A stretch of 64,000 nucleotides of DNA, from contig NC_134465.1 in the NCBI RefSeq assembly GCF_047948215.1, forward strand, positions 50,747,946 through 50,811,945, read 5' to 3'. The DNA comes from Lycorma delicatula (lineage: Eukaryota > Arthropoda > Insecta > Hemiptera > Fulgoridae). This document shows, piece by piece, positions 48,101 through 60,211 of this stretch (position 1 is its first letter; each line of letters opens with the position of its first letter). The notes beneath the pieces are model-generated. The model searched no databases. It was not told where the DNA came from and saw nothing but the letters and a program-made list of their open reading frames with translations. The position numbers and the translations under genes are program-made.

Positions 48101-49392
48101 CAGGCAATTTGTCATCAAAATAGGCTTTCCTTTCTTTTTCCTGTTTAGCCTCCGGTAACTACCGTTTAGATAATTCTTCAGAGGATGATATGTATGAGTG
48201 TAAATGAAGTGTAGTCTTGTACATTCTCAGTTCGACCATTCCTGAGATGTGTGGTTAATTGAAACCCAACCACCAAAGAACACCGGTATCCACGATCTAT
48301 TATTCAAATCCGTGTAAAAATAACTGGCTTTACTAGGACTTGAACGCTGGAACTCTCGGCTTCCAAATGAGTTGATTTGGGAAGACGCATTCACCACTAG
48401 ACCAACACGGCGGTTTCATCAAAATAGGCTGTATTTGAAAATCCTTACCTACCGATTGATCTTTTGTCCATGCGTTAGGGGTGATGAAGGTAGCTTAACT
48501 CCAGATTTTTAACATCCTGATAGATTTTTGAAATACTCAAAAAGTTTTTGAAATGTGTTTTTCTCCGAATCTACGCATTTTAGAGAAAAGTTTTTCAAAC
48601 AAAAAATGTAGAGGACATTCTCCTCTACAATTAATGTCTTTAAAGTTATGCCGTATAATTTGAAATTGAAATACTAGGTGGCGCTGAAGTTGTAAAAAAC
48701 GTGTTTTATCGGTTTTTTCAACGGAAAAAATTGTTTTTCGTCTGTATTGCATTTGGAAAAGTTGTTAATCTCAAAAAACAGACAACTTTTATTCAAACAA
48801 CTTTCTTCTACGACTTAGCATTCCAGAGTTATAGCGGTACAATGGCAACGCAGCGGTCCTATTGTTACTGTAGCTGCGGAGATCGGCATTGTTCAGCGAC
48901 TAGACCGGTTTCGAAGACGTGCCCAGTTCACAACATTTTCACACTTTCACAAGCTACAGCTCCAAAATGGTAAGTCATACAAGAAAATTGTTTAAATAAA
49001 AGTTGTCTGTTTTTTATGAGATTAACAACTTTTCCAAATGCAATACAGACGAAAAACAATTTTTTCCGGTGAAAAAAAAAACCAAAAAAACACGTTTTTT
49101 ACAACTTCAGCGCCACCTAGTATTTCAATTTCAAATTATACGGCATAACTTCACAGACATTAATTGTAGAGGAGAATGTCCTCTACATTTTTTGTTTGAA
49201 AAACTTTTCTCTAAAATGCATAGATTCAGAGAAAAACGCATTTCAAAAACGTTTTGAGTATTTCGAGTTTTTCAAAAATCAATGGGAGGGGGATGTTAAA
49301 AATCTGGAGTAAGGTTCCCTCATCACCCCTAACATATGGAAAAAACATCAATCGGTGGGTAAGGATTTTCAAATAAAAATACAAATTGACTG
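48101..49392. mobile_element. Foldback DNA element with ~400-bp arms, interrupted by a SINE
   Basis: The two halves are inverted copies: left 48432-48830 pairs with right 48970-49375 over long exact stretches. Examples are tgtagaggacattctcctct, aatactaggtggcgctgaag and gtctgtattgcatttgg, each with its complement on the other side. Outward, cag(g/t)caatttgt and its complement extend the termini to 48101 and 49392, flanked by TA (48099-48100, 49393-49394), which suggests the Tc1/mariner type. A unique centre of about 130 bp (48835-48965) is GC-richer. Minus the SINE it is just under 1 kb. Frames at 48537-48752, 48701-48973 and 49003-49257 are mirror readings of the arms, not genes. Confidence 0.88.
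48127..48415 (-). mobile_element. SINE-2 inserted in the foldback left arm
   Basis: Full-length reverse copy: tttctttttcctgtttagcc, ctccggtaactaccg, core, B-box complement aggacttgaacgctgg and head ending accactagaccaacacgg. Perfect 15-bp target duplication tcatcaaaataggct at 48112-48126 and 48416-48430. It is younger than the foldback element it lies in. Confidence 0.96.
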
Positions 49393-49394
49393 TA

Positions 49395-52127
49395 CTAATC
49401 TGTTATTATTTAATATTAAAGTTTTTGTTTACTTACAAAACTACTGTACAGAACGGATAAATTTTATCGTAATAATTTTAATATATATATTAAAATTAAA
49501 GATTAATTATTATTTTTAATAAAATGTAATTAATATAAAATAATCGACGAATCTTAATTAAATTTAATTATGTCGGATATATATATAAGAAAAAGGACTA
49601 TTAATGTTGTTACTCAGACAGTAATATACACACGTACGCAAGTTTACGGTTGTATTTGAATTGTACCACGCGTGATCAGTACTGTCCGACGGTAGCCAAT
49701 CAGAGCTTAGATAGCCACCTGTGTCTGTTCAACCCCCTTCACTCCCTCGCACCATCCTCGCATAGTCACAGACTGATAGATGTTTTTAGTTGAGTGTCAT
49801 CCCAAAAAAATTAAACAAAAAAATAATTACCTCTTAATTCCTCTTTGCAAAAGTCCTCCATCAGCTTTGACCAGTACAATTTTATAAATTATATTTATCA
49901 TCGGCTATTGAACTATTTTTTTATTTATTAAAACATTTGTTACTATAAAAAAATATTTTATTACGTTTCTTTATCATTGAACATATCGTTTTAAACGTAA
50001 TCTGAATTTTTTTTAAATATAGCTAAAATAATATATTTACAATAAATAAAATAAAACTGTACCTTCAAAACTAAAGTGATATACCGATGGTACACAAGGA
50101 GGTGATGAAGCTTTTTATTATTTAATCAGATCTAATTTCCGTCTTGATAGTACTCCATGTGTTCATCAGTAATTAAAGAATTTACACACACGTGCACATG
50201 CACGCGCGCAAAGGGAGAAAAGTGTTACCAGATTTTTGCTTTTTAATTTTAATTAAAATAATAAATAACGTTTACGTCTTAGTAAATGTTACGCATTCGT
50301 AAATATAAATTCACGGAAACATTAGAATTTTTAATTTACTAAACAATTTACACGAATCACGTTTACCGGTACAAAACAAAGCTCTGATAGCCCATTTTAG
50401 TATATATGTTTTTACTTTTTCAGGTAATTGCAAAACTTAGTATTATATTTTAGACGGGTATACATAAACGTAATAAATGATAACGATGATGCAAGATTAG
50501 CATTTTATTAAAACCTTGAAAGCAACACAGTGTGATTTGACTCGCTGTAAATGAAATCGGTTTAGTCGTCTCATGAAAATTTGCTGCCTAATTAGACGGT
50601 CCAAACATTTTACATAATGTACAACAGAAATGTTACTATTAATAAGAATAATATTTAAGTAATTAGCAATGTTATTTCTTACTGAGAAGTGGATCGCACA
50701 AACTTTATCCATATTTAAATTTTAAAGTTAGGATTTATACGGCGGGTCGGGGTAACTTTATATACGAATTTAGTTTCCACGAGAAGGTTTACAAAGGTTT
50801 ATTCTGTTTTGTGTTTTTGTTTGTTGATTAATGCACGTCCAAGTTGATGATAGAGTGAAATGTAGAAAAGGACTACAATTTAATTTATACTCAAATTAGT
50901 GATACCTAAGTAGGTTTTCAAACAATGAGAGGTATTTTCAATGGAAATATCTGTAATACCACTAAGTTAGCAAACGTATCAAAAGTTCTGAAAAAAAGTT
51001 GATTTTTTCTTCGTATATTTCTGTAAACTATGTTTGAAAAATTCATTCTGTTCTTCGATATTTTGATTTAAAATTTTTACGTTTTATAATATAGTCTGTA
51101 AAATAATCACTGATCTTATCCATCGGCCCTCCCAGTTAACATGTTCCATTTTTCCGTAAAATTTACGTATAAATTATTGCTTGTGTTAAGTAATCGAGTT
51201 ACAAAAGATTTTCTTGAACAAAATTCAGATTCAAATTAAATATAATCTGAGATTAATGTTTATTAAATTGTCGATTATTCGGATCTCCATATGTCAAACA
51301 TTATGTGACTTAAAAGCGTTGACAAATCTGAGAGACAAATAATAGTTAAAATGCTAAAAAAAATCGCTTGTTGAACCAAGACTCAGATTTAAACAAGTTT
51401 GTAAAATTATAACGAAGTTATTTTAGTTATGTAATTTCACAGCCGACGGTAAATAATGACGTAATGCGCTAGCATTTAATTTAATCACTTTCATCTTCTT
51501 CATTCGTAGATTTATAGTGTAACAGAAATACCAAATCTTGCTGGGATTTAACCCAGAACTTTCCATTGACTTATCTGAGATATGATTAGGCATAAATGTG
51601 CCGCTTTGAGCAGCGCCCGTGCGAAGTTAGGTACGGTAACTAATTGTACTGTACTACATCTTAAGTGAAAAATAATATTATTGTCTCTTTTACCTCATAC
51701 CGAGCGTGGGAACGCATGCGCAAGTAAGGAATATTTCGTACTCTTTCTTATTGAAGAGAAATGAGGTTGTGTAAGCCTCGACATTTATTATGTTATATGC
51801 TTTTAGAAGCAAGTCGTGTTAAATGTAGTTACAATAGTTAATATTTCTTTTTTTAAATATGAATGGAGCCAATCGGATTGAGATTCAGGCAACTTCGATT
51901 GTCATTTAGTATTTTCGTCTTATTTTACATGTACGTAACGGTTTGATTTTTTTTTTTTGTTAATCGATGCGTTCCCGTAAGCTGCGAGGTAACATTTTTG
52001 AAAAAAGAAAATCAGAAAAAAAAGAATGCAACATAATAAAGTTTCCTATGCGAATATGTTTACCTGTAATAATAAAGGGAAAACTGACTGGATTACGCTG
52101 TTTAAGATATTTCGTTATATGTATGTT
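49395..52127. other. CpG-rich DNA without recognised genes
   Basis: 38 CpG counted in 51001-52000. 49600-49790 is the least AT-biased part and contains gccaatcagagc. A minus-strand ATG-led 31-nt stretch ending in a gt donor at 49831-49861 is possible but unsupported. Small minus-strand frame 50497-50712 has no motif. Another B-box-like word, gggatttaaccc, lies at 51543. Confidence 0.4.
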
Positions 52128-53775
52128 TTGTGTTTTTTTAATATGACAGTGAAGTAGATTAATAATATTTTCGTACGTAAAAAATTGACGGGATTCGGAT
52201 CCAGAACCTTTCGGATATAAGTCAGTTACGTGATATATTTAATCTGATAAATTAAAATGCAATGTATATTTTTTTGCAACCAGAACGGTAGTAGTAAAAA
52301 AAATAACCAGAAAATTGTTTCCTGTTGCCATTATAATATGTATTATGTGTTGACTATTAGTTACGCGTATCAATTAACCTGACAATTTCTAATGCAGTAA
52401 ATTTTCTGTAAAAAAAATACTCTTCCCGTTCATTTTTTGGGTCAATGAAATTAAAACAATGCATTCGTGATGTACAAAAAAATGTTTTGTTAAGTTTTGA
52501 GTTTATTGCGTAATTAAAGAATAATGGAGGGCGCGCGCGCACACACAAACACACAATATCTTTATTTAACTTTTACTCGTACATATTGTTAAAACAGTGA
52601 GGGTGACGCTGCATTTGTAGTTTGTCTGAATTCCGTTCTTTTTGTACAGTAAATAATTCTGGGTTCGATTTCCGGTTACGCTCGGCTGTATCTTACATTA
52701 TTATTAAAAAAAAATAAAAAATATATAATGTAAAAAAAATGCGTGAATAGTAAGTGACGTTTGCCGGCCTCCGTGGCGCGAGTGGTTGTGTCTCGGCCTT
52801 TTATCCGGAGGTCCCGGGTTCGAATTCCGATCAGGCATGGCATTTTCGCAAAACTGTTATTTCATCTCAACCTGTGAAGTAATACATAACGGTTGGCCCT
52901 GAGGAAAGAATAAAAAATGTAGATACTTTTTATGTTGTCAGTACGAATAAAATAAATTAATAAAAAACAGAACTGGTTATAAATAAATACTCGTTTGATT
53001 TAGTGTGAGATCGTTATAAATCATACTGCATTCTTTGACGGAACTGCTTGCCGGCGCGCTGTCTACAATTCCCGCCTTGCTATGTCAGGTCCCCCTTCCA
53101 CAAAATCCAGTAGCAGTCTGTGTTCAAGGTTAAACTACAACTGTCCTGTAAAGCACATTTTAACAAAAATAATAATAACTAATTTATAATACTGAATAAA
53201 ATAAAGCCGTTCGGTTCATTTCTTTCTCATACTCCGTCCGGCTTTTTATTTTTTTATTTTATATTTTAAATATAAAATAATATATTTGCTGGTGTCGAAG
53301 CCAATAATATCGAACCTTAGCTCTTCAGTATTTAAGTTTTTTTTTGTTTTTTTTTTTTAATTAGGTCCAAATAAATAAATTAAACTGTATGGAGACCAAA
53401 TTGATTCTAAACGAAGTATTTTATAAATATTACAAATGCGATTATGTTATGAGAACGAACCCAGGATCTTCAACTTAAGTTTTTTTTTTAATAGTGATTC
53501 TCGGATATACATTTACGAATTGAACTACTTACTCTCCAAGCCGGTAATCGAACCCTAGACCATTTACGATTTTTTTTCTAATTATTGTTTTTTATCATAA
53601 TGCACGGTATTTTTGAATGAAATTGTGTTAAATAAAATAAAACTTTGTTCAGAGGATAGATCAAGTCTATTCTTTAACGTTATGTAATATTTATTTTAAG
53701 TATGTGATTTTCTGCTGAAACCGAGAATCGAAATCGCGACTTCCAAAGCAATCAATGTCAGTCTTTTTTTAATTA
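52128..53775 (+). repeat. Large dispersed duplication, copy 2
   Basis: Partner of 42170-43340. Relative to copy 1 it holds additional sequence between about 53080 and 53600, containing two more minus-strand B-box-like words (aatatcgaacct, gtaatcgaaccctag). The (CG)n/(CA)n tract at 52529-52553 is at the same place as gcgcgcgcacgcg in copy 1. Confidence 0.88.
52763..52910 (+). mobile_element. SINE-1 within duplication copy 2
   Basis: The best-preserved SINE-1 head in the window: gccggcctccgtggcgcgag, tggttgtgtctcggcc, ggaggtcccgggttcgaatt, cgatcaggcatggcattttc. The tail cctgtgaagtaatacataac and ggttggccctgagg follow. Confidence 0.92.
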
Positions 53776-54875
53776 CTTATTTTATTGTATTTTTTAATTT
53801 AATTTAATTTAATTTATTAATTTTATTTTATTTATTTTATGATTCCTGAATCATGCGAGATAAAATTTCAGGGTAATTTTATTTTGTTGCCGTCATGCAT
53901 AAAATTTGTTCATAAATTTAAACATGAAATAAATAAAAATAATTTACTGTTCATTACATTGTTTAAATCAGCAAATTCATGTTTCATAACAGTTATGTAT
54001 TACAAAAGGTTTTATTCCTGTCAGAATTAATATTTTTAGCTTTAATTAATGTTTTATACAGATTACTTAAATCAGAATCTAGTATTGCTGAACTATGATT
54101 ATGATTGAGGTAACACTGGAATTTTTTATGTAGAACAATGATGCATACTTTTTTTATAATATAAAAAGTGGTATTAATGTGGAACCTTAGACATAAATCT
54201 GTTAACCCGTAATATTTATTACTAAAATATATCTAGGCTTTGTGGTTTTTCAACAGATTCTTCTGTGATCAGTGATACAAAATTTCAGTTTTGAATCAAT
54301 TTGGTATGGGGGAAGAATGAAGATTTTATTGTGTAAGGAAATATTGCCTGATATTTAAAATATTTTCCTGTGAAAATTCAAGAAAATTAATTGGAAAATG
54401 GTAAATCATAAATAAAATGCAATTTCTGTCTTACTTAAAAAATGAAATTCCTAACAGTTTTTGTCCACGTTTGTTAGGAATTGCTATGTTATTTTTCTGT
54501 ATTCACTTTCTTATCCTTATTTCTTTGCCTTTTTTCATATACAATTTTTTTGGTGGTCTATCCATATTTTAAATAAAGGTAAAACATTTTAATAAATCTA
54601 TCTCAAAAATAAAAAAAACCAATATTTTACTAAGATTCTTTATATTTTTTTTTTGATGTCACCTCAAATTAAGATTAGAAATTTTAGATTTTATTATTAT
54701 TATTTTAATTTTTAATTAAGATAAAGAAAAAGTTGCTACCCATTTGAGAACAAAAAGCCATTTAGAAGATTCTCAAAATGTAAAAAATCTGTTTTTTGTT
54801 TAAAAAACAAATTAAAAAAATGAGTGTAGAGAAATGACAAATTACTTTGTCATTTCATCTCTAGAGCAAGGCTAT
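53776..54875. other. AT-rich, CpG-poor DNA, no gene seen
   Basis: CpG frequency falls abruptly near 53.9 kb (four in 54001-55000). The 63-codon frame at 53839-54030 has no motif. A short (taattt)n run lies at 53793-53816. Confidence 0.5.
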
Positions 54876-54883
54876 CATGAATG

Positions 54884-55781
54884 CAATGGTGGCTCGTAGC
54901 TAAAATTAGTGTGAGTGCTGATCCAGAAAATTTTGGGCCTTTCAAGACCACAGTTAAAGTTTTCTGTAAAATAAAAGAAACGAAAATAATGAATGAAATA
55001 GAATAGCTGGAAGCAGGATAATAATTTAATTCTACACTTTAAAACATTCAAGAATATTGTACATGATTTTTAAGCACATTGAGCTTAAAAACCTTATTCG
55101 GTTTAACTGAATAAATAACAAAATGTTAATACACGTAATATTTTTTAGCATTAGATAATAACTTAATAAAATGCCCATTTAAAAACACTACAGTCCAACG
55201 GTGCTTAATTAAAATTTCTATGTACACATCAACAAATATATAATTAGTTTTTACTAATTACTATTTTCTCTTTAGCCCTTCCAGCGTGTTTTTGGACAGA
55301 TTTGGCAATCAAAGAGCCCTTGCTTTTCACCAACTTCTGATCAATACTGAAAAAACAACTAAACCACTTTCATATTCCTTCCACTGAATAAACTAGAAAA
55401 GTCTACAAACAAGGAACATTCCATACACGTGCGTAGTAAAAAAAAATATTACCTTCCACCAGTACGCCAGGGTCAGCACTGAGGGAGCAGCAGTGCTCTC
55501 TCCCTTGCAACCTCACGTGTAGCTTCCTATGTGCGCATGCACACAACAACCAAATATCACACTGCTGGAACTATGAAGCACACAGTTCCATACAAAAATT
55601 TTTGTATCTTTTTCATGAACTGGCAGATGGCTACTAACATTAAGCTTAAGAATTATATATTGTACATGTATAAAGAAAGAATTAATGAAAAGAGGAATAA
55701 TTATATTAAATTTTATCGATAATATCAAGTAAAAATAGGGGGTGGTGCAGTTCCACAATGCCTATATGCGAGCCGCCACTG
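54884..55781. mobile_element. hAT-like non-autonomous DNA transposon
   Basis: Left end caatggtggctcgtag and right end, read inward, cagtggcggctcgcat: 13 of 16 terminal bases match. CAGTGGCGG is a common hAT terminus. Flanking 8-mers catgaatg (54876-54883) and catgaaca (55782-55789) differ by two transitions, as for a decayed 8-bp duplication. Interior without transposase motifs; the 81- and 63-codon overlapping frames near 55513-55758 are chance. Confidence 0.8.
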
Positions 55782-55944
55782 CATGAACATTAAAGTATGT
55801 AAAACATTGTTTTATCTCAAGTTTTCCAATAAATTTTCTTGACTTTGGTATGGAAATTCTTTAAATATTAGAATTACTAATGTATTTAATATAAAAATAC
55901 ATTATTGGGCTGTAAAAATATTAATAATAATGATAACAAAATAT

Positions 55945-56110
55945 TCAAATATCTCAGGCCAACCATTTCTGTGATGTGTGTGGTTAATTGAATCCCAACC
56001 ACCGAAGTTCACTGGTATCCAATTCAAGTATTCAAATGCATGTAAAAGTAACTTACCTTTATTAGGATTTGGATCTTAGAACCTAGACTTAGAAAATCAA
56101 TTTACAGTTG
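55945..56110 (-). mobile_element. SINE-2 fragment
   Basis: Retains only the core and B-box part in reverse: ccatttctgtgatgtgtg, aatcccaaccaccgaag, tccaattcaagtattc, and a decayed aggatttggatct. Tail and head are lost. Confidence 0.8.
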
Positions 56111-56294
56111 ATTTTCAGAATATTCGTAGAATGTTTTATTTAGCTAATGGAGGTGGTCAGCTTACAATGGAGTTTATTGATGCTCATTTGTAGGGTGTTA
56201 CCTACTTCAAATCCAACATATCAACTTACAACTTGTTTATTTTTCCAAGTTTACTGCTTTTAAAGATTTTCAACTGATTTTCAAGTTGGTTATT

Positions 56295-56398
56295 TGTATT
56301 TCTACAGTTATAGCAGCAGCAGTCAAGTGGCAAGCATTCAAGTCTCAAAATAGAGAGGTCTTGGGTTTGAATTCCTTGTCGTTTTTTTTTTTTTTTTA
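56295..56398 (+). mobile_element. Degenerate tRNA-like SINE head
   Basis: gcagtcaagtggcaagcattc (A-box-like), then tcttgggtttgaattccttg (B-box-like) and a long T run at 56382-56397. Family unclear, possibly SINE-1. Confidence 0.5.
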
Positions 56399-57904
56399 CA
56401 TATTCACTAAGCAGATTTTTATTTGTAATATTAATAACAATATTATTCGTAAGAATTTGGGAAAAAAACTTTTGTGACTTTCGTGTTTGTTGATTATATT
56501 TTATTTAAATGTAACAATCATTATTAACCTAAAAATCTTTTAAAATGTGCGAGAATAAAGCAATGAAGGATTAACTAATAGTCAAAAAACAGATTTTGAT
56601 GTAAAAGATTTAAAAAAAATTAAAATAAATAAATTTTAACATTCAGTATGCCTGTTCTTCAATTCTTGGATAATTATAAAAAAAATGAAACAAATATTTT
56701 TTAATTGTAACAGGCAAATTGAAAATTAAGATAAATTTATATATTTAATTTTTCCATGTTTTATGAAACAAAATCTGTTTGTTAAATTAATTATTGGTAT
56801 TTTGAATAAAATAGTCAACATATATGAAATTCATTTAGTTTTTTACTTGAACACGAGATCTCTCATTTGTGAGAATCATCTACTGCCACTATTATGACTG
56901 TAGATATACAAGTAAGTTACTTGAATTACTCGAAAATCATTAAAAACAATTTACTTAGAATTGTGATGAAGTTGGAAGCTACCATTTTGGATTTCAAGTA
57001 GAGAACCCATTCTCGTACCACTTTCCAAAAGGGCATCAATAAACACTTAAAATAAAAAAGCTGCCTTTATATACCTGATATTATAAGATTAGATATAGTT
57101 CTATACATGGAATTATATGAAAAATGTAAATGCTCTCAATTTGGTTTGTGTTTGTCACATTTACTGTCATATAATTCATAAAAAATGATTTATTAATATA
57201 CTTATATGTGTTTGTCAATATTTGTACACATGCTGGTGCACAATAAAATGGTATAAATTGCTGAGAAATTAGATTTTTTAATTATTTATTTTTTCTGCTT
57301 TTTAATATTATCTTAATTAAAGATAATATCATAATATATGTATATTTTAATCAATTAACATAATTAAAACAGTAAGAGCTTTCTGAATTGTTTTTCTACA
57401 ACATTTTAATTTCATAAAACGTCTGGATCAGTTGCGTTTGCCGTGTGTATTCATATATGTTTGTACTATAAGTATAAATTTGTGTGTGTGGTATGTATTT
57501 TTTTGTTGTTTATATGGTGTAATTATTACAAACGTGAATTAAATTTTAAGTAATGAAACTTTAGGATTTTAGAAATGTTTCCCCTGAGTAATAGTAGATA
57601 TGAAACAAAGGAAATAAATTTACATACAAACTTTTCTACCCCCTTTGTTATCAAAGTAAACTAAAACAAAGTAAAAATAACAAAAGTAAAATTTATAGCA
57701 AACTACTCAGGTCCCTACTGACATCTTATATATGTAAACATTTTGCTGCTTTGTTTATTCTTGGGTCTGTTCATAGAGAATATACCATTAGTGTTCTTAT
57801 CTTAATATCTATTTTCTATATTACAGAATGCATATGTTTATATATTGCATGCCATTTTATAGAATAAATTTGAGTAAAGAATACTTTTATTATACACTAT
57901 ATGG
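56399..57904. other. No gene seen
   Basis: AT-rich, CpG-poor. 56980-57050 looks slightly coding-like but has stops in all frames. Confidence 0.5.
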
Positions 57905-58030
57905 ATGTCAATATCTCAATATTTTAAGCAAGAGGTTCCAAGTTTGCAATCCTGGACAGGCATGTCAATTTTAATAATTTCAAAATTTCCATTCATATTC
58001 TGACGTAGAGGATTAAAACTGATGTATGGT
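57905..58030 (+). mobile_element. Degenerate SINE-1
   Basis: atatctcaatattttaagc, gaggttccaagtttgcaatc, ctggacaggcatgtcaattt, then ccattcatattctgacgtag. The SINE-1 order is recognisable; both boxes are decayed. Confidence 0.7.
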
Positions 58031-58929
58031 TTAATAAAAAAATAGTAAAATTTTTTAAAATAGTCCAGCTTGTTTAAAATTATTACACTGGTTTGATAAA
58101 ACTGTGAAAAGATATGAAAATATTTTTTTTTTATTACTGATGATATGTGCTAGATATTTACCTATAATAGATACTTACTTATAATTCACCCCAAATATTT
58201 TTTATATTATAGAAGGTGTTAAGATACCTGGCTTTATCTGATAAATACTTAAACTTTTAGGCCTCCTGTGAAATTATCGGACAGGAAATTGAGTCCCTGA
58301 GTCAATCCATCAGGTAATATGAAGGATGTACTGGTCTAAGCATCTCGTATAGAAAATCTAAGCAGGATTAGGAAAGTCTACATCAACAGGACTGATAATA
58401 AAGAAAAAAAGGGGTTAAGAGTAATGAAAAGGGATGGGTGTTGAAAAAGGATGGTCTATTGTTGGATAAATCATAGTTGGGAGAAACGCTAAAAGTCCCA
58501 TTCTGGCAGCGGATGCTTATCCTACTCACAATCCCTTTGACAAATGGAATATTTTTACACATATAACAATCTTGTATGGATCAACTTAGTTACAAAAAAT
58601 TGTTTCATCTCCAGAAATTTGAAGAATCATCTAAGAACTGGTGCAGAATTTGTAAAAGAACGACTGGCATATGGAAGAATTATTAGAACTACAGCCTGCT
58701 CACATTGATAAAGGAATTTTTTTTATCCTATAAAGAAGTTAAATTTTTTTTTAGAATAATTAATTCTTGGCAGGAATTATGTTTGGGTGTTGCTAAAATC
58801 CATAAACATCCTGAGATAGAAGGATTAAAGAAAAGGAGTGGATAGTGAGAAAGGAATTATCTTTCCAGACAGGATTGAAATTAGGATAAACCCTTTCAAT
58901 GATGTGATCTAAAACCCTTCCACTTAATA
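58031..58929. other. No confirmed gene
   Basis: A 53-nt stretch at 58261-58313 has acceptor- and donor-like edges and one open frame but no supporting neighbour. 58300-58720 has coding-like A/G composition with stops in all frames, perhaps an old transposon. Confidence 0.4.
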
Positions 58930-59226
58930 CTTAACTTTCTTTCTTTTTTTCCTGTTTAGCCTCCGGTAATTACCGTTCAGATAATACTTCAGAGGATGAT
59001 ATGTATGAGTGTAAATGAAGTGTGGTCTTGTACAGTCTCACTTTGATCATTACTGAGATGTGTGGTTAATTGAAACCCAACCACCAAAGAACACCGGTAT
59101 CCACGATCTAGTATTCAAATCTGTGTAAAAATAACTGAATTTACTAGGACTTGAACGTTGGAACTCTCGACTTCAAAATCTGCTGATTTACGAAGATGCG
59201 TTCACCATTAGACCAGCCTGGTTGGT
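58930..59226 (-). mobile_element. tRNA-derived SINE-2, reverse orientation
   Basis: tttttttcctgtttagcctc, cggtaattaccgttcag, core, ggacttgaacgttggaac and head ending accattagaccagcctgg. Full length; no clear target duplication. Confidence 0.93.
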
Positions 59227-59916
59227 CACAAGGATTACTGTTTATAAACTTTTGCAAATACGTGGGATATGTTATTGATGCTTTAAATTTTTTATCTCAT
59301 CCTTTCTAATGACACTTGCAGATTATCTGATGCACAAGTGGTACTGGTTGGAGCTATTTAACCAAGAGTAAACAGTTTATACTTTACAGCCTAGTTTCTG
59401 TGATGAACAAAATGAAAGTATCATTTGTAGGCTAAATATTACCTTTATTTCAGAGGGTTTACCATATTAATGTACTACAATATATTCAGTTAAAGAAAAT
59501 ATTCAGAAAACAATCTCACTTATCACTTTTGGTGTTAAACCAGGCCTACAATATTATTTTTCTTTAATATGGTTATTTTATTCTTGGGGCAGTTTGTTGT
59601 TTGTTTTAGTTCATCTATACTTGTTTGTTTATTACACCAAAATAATTACGAACTATAACTCAGTGATGTCATCTTGTTCTTTATCTTCTGGAAACTGTGT
59701 CTTCTAGTTATTGGTCGAATCAGTGCTAGAACATTCGTTGATCCAAAGTAGATCTCCTTGGATCTGAGAAAATCTTTCTTTCACATTATGTTTCCAGTTT
59801 TACGTACAGTTCTGTTACAAGATTTCTTCTTAAATTAGTCGAAATCATTTGATACATCATGCAGTTAATTGGCTTAGTATTTAGTAGCTGTCTCGTTTCA
59901 TATTTTAACTGGATAC
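59227..59916. other. No confirmed gene; possible transposase debris
   Basis: On the minus strand 59640-59860 reads in two frames as MYQMISTNLRRNLVTEL and ERFSQIQGDLLWINECSS. This is coding-like composition suggestive of an old transposon ORF, but I recognise no family. Confidence 0.35.
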
Positions 59917-59929
59917 CAATTTATCCAAC

Positions 59930-60211
59930 CCACAGGGTTCGTCTAGTGGTGAACGCGTCTTCCCAAATCAGCTGATTTGGAAGTCGAGAGTTCCAGCGTT
60001 CAAGTCCTAGTAAAGTCAATTATTTTTACACGGATTTGAATACTAGATTGTGGATACCGGTGTTCTTTGGTGGTTGGGTTTCAATTAACCACACATCTCA
60101 GAGACTGTACAAGACTACACTCATACATATCATCCTCATTCATCCTCTGAAGTATTATCTGAACAGTAATTACTGGAGGCTAAACAGGAAAAAGAAAGAA
60201 AGAAAGGACAT
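59930..60211 (+). mobile_element. tRNA-derived SINE-2
   Basis: Head ccacagggttcgtctagtgg, tgaacgcgtcttcccaaatc, agctgatttggaagtcg, B box cgttcaagtcctag, core, tail gaagtattatctgaacag, ggaggctaaacaggaaaaag. Perfect 13-bp duplication caatttatccaac at 59917-59929 and 60212-60224. The 63-codon frame inside is not a gene. Confidence 0.96.

Noticed and set aside
48537..49257. Three open frames of 71-90 codons, two with similar protein text
   Set aside because: They are mirror readings of the foldback arms (the same LQRHLVFQFQIIRHNF text appears on opposite strands), not a gene family.
49831..49861. Candidate minus-strand first coding exon (ATG, MEDFCKEELR, gt donor) next to a CCAAT-containing, less AT-rich stretch
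   Set aside because: Only ten codons, no downstream exon found; kept as a note only.
58261..58313. Candidate 53-nt exon with acceptor cttttag and donor CAG|gtaata
   Set aside because: One frame is open (ASCEIIGQEIESLSQSI) but no partner exon or homology is visible; such pairs arise by chance in AT-rich DNA.
59640..59860. Minus-strand coding-like text in two frames
   Set aside because: No recognisable transposase or host domain; frames broken. Left unassigned.
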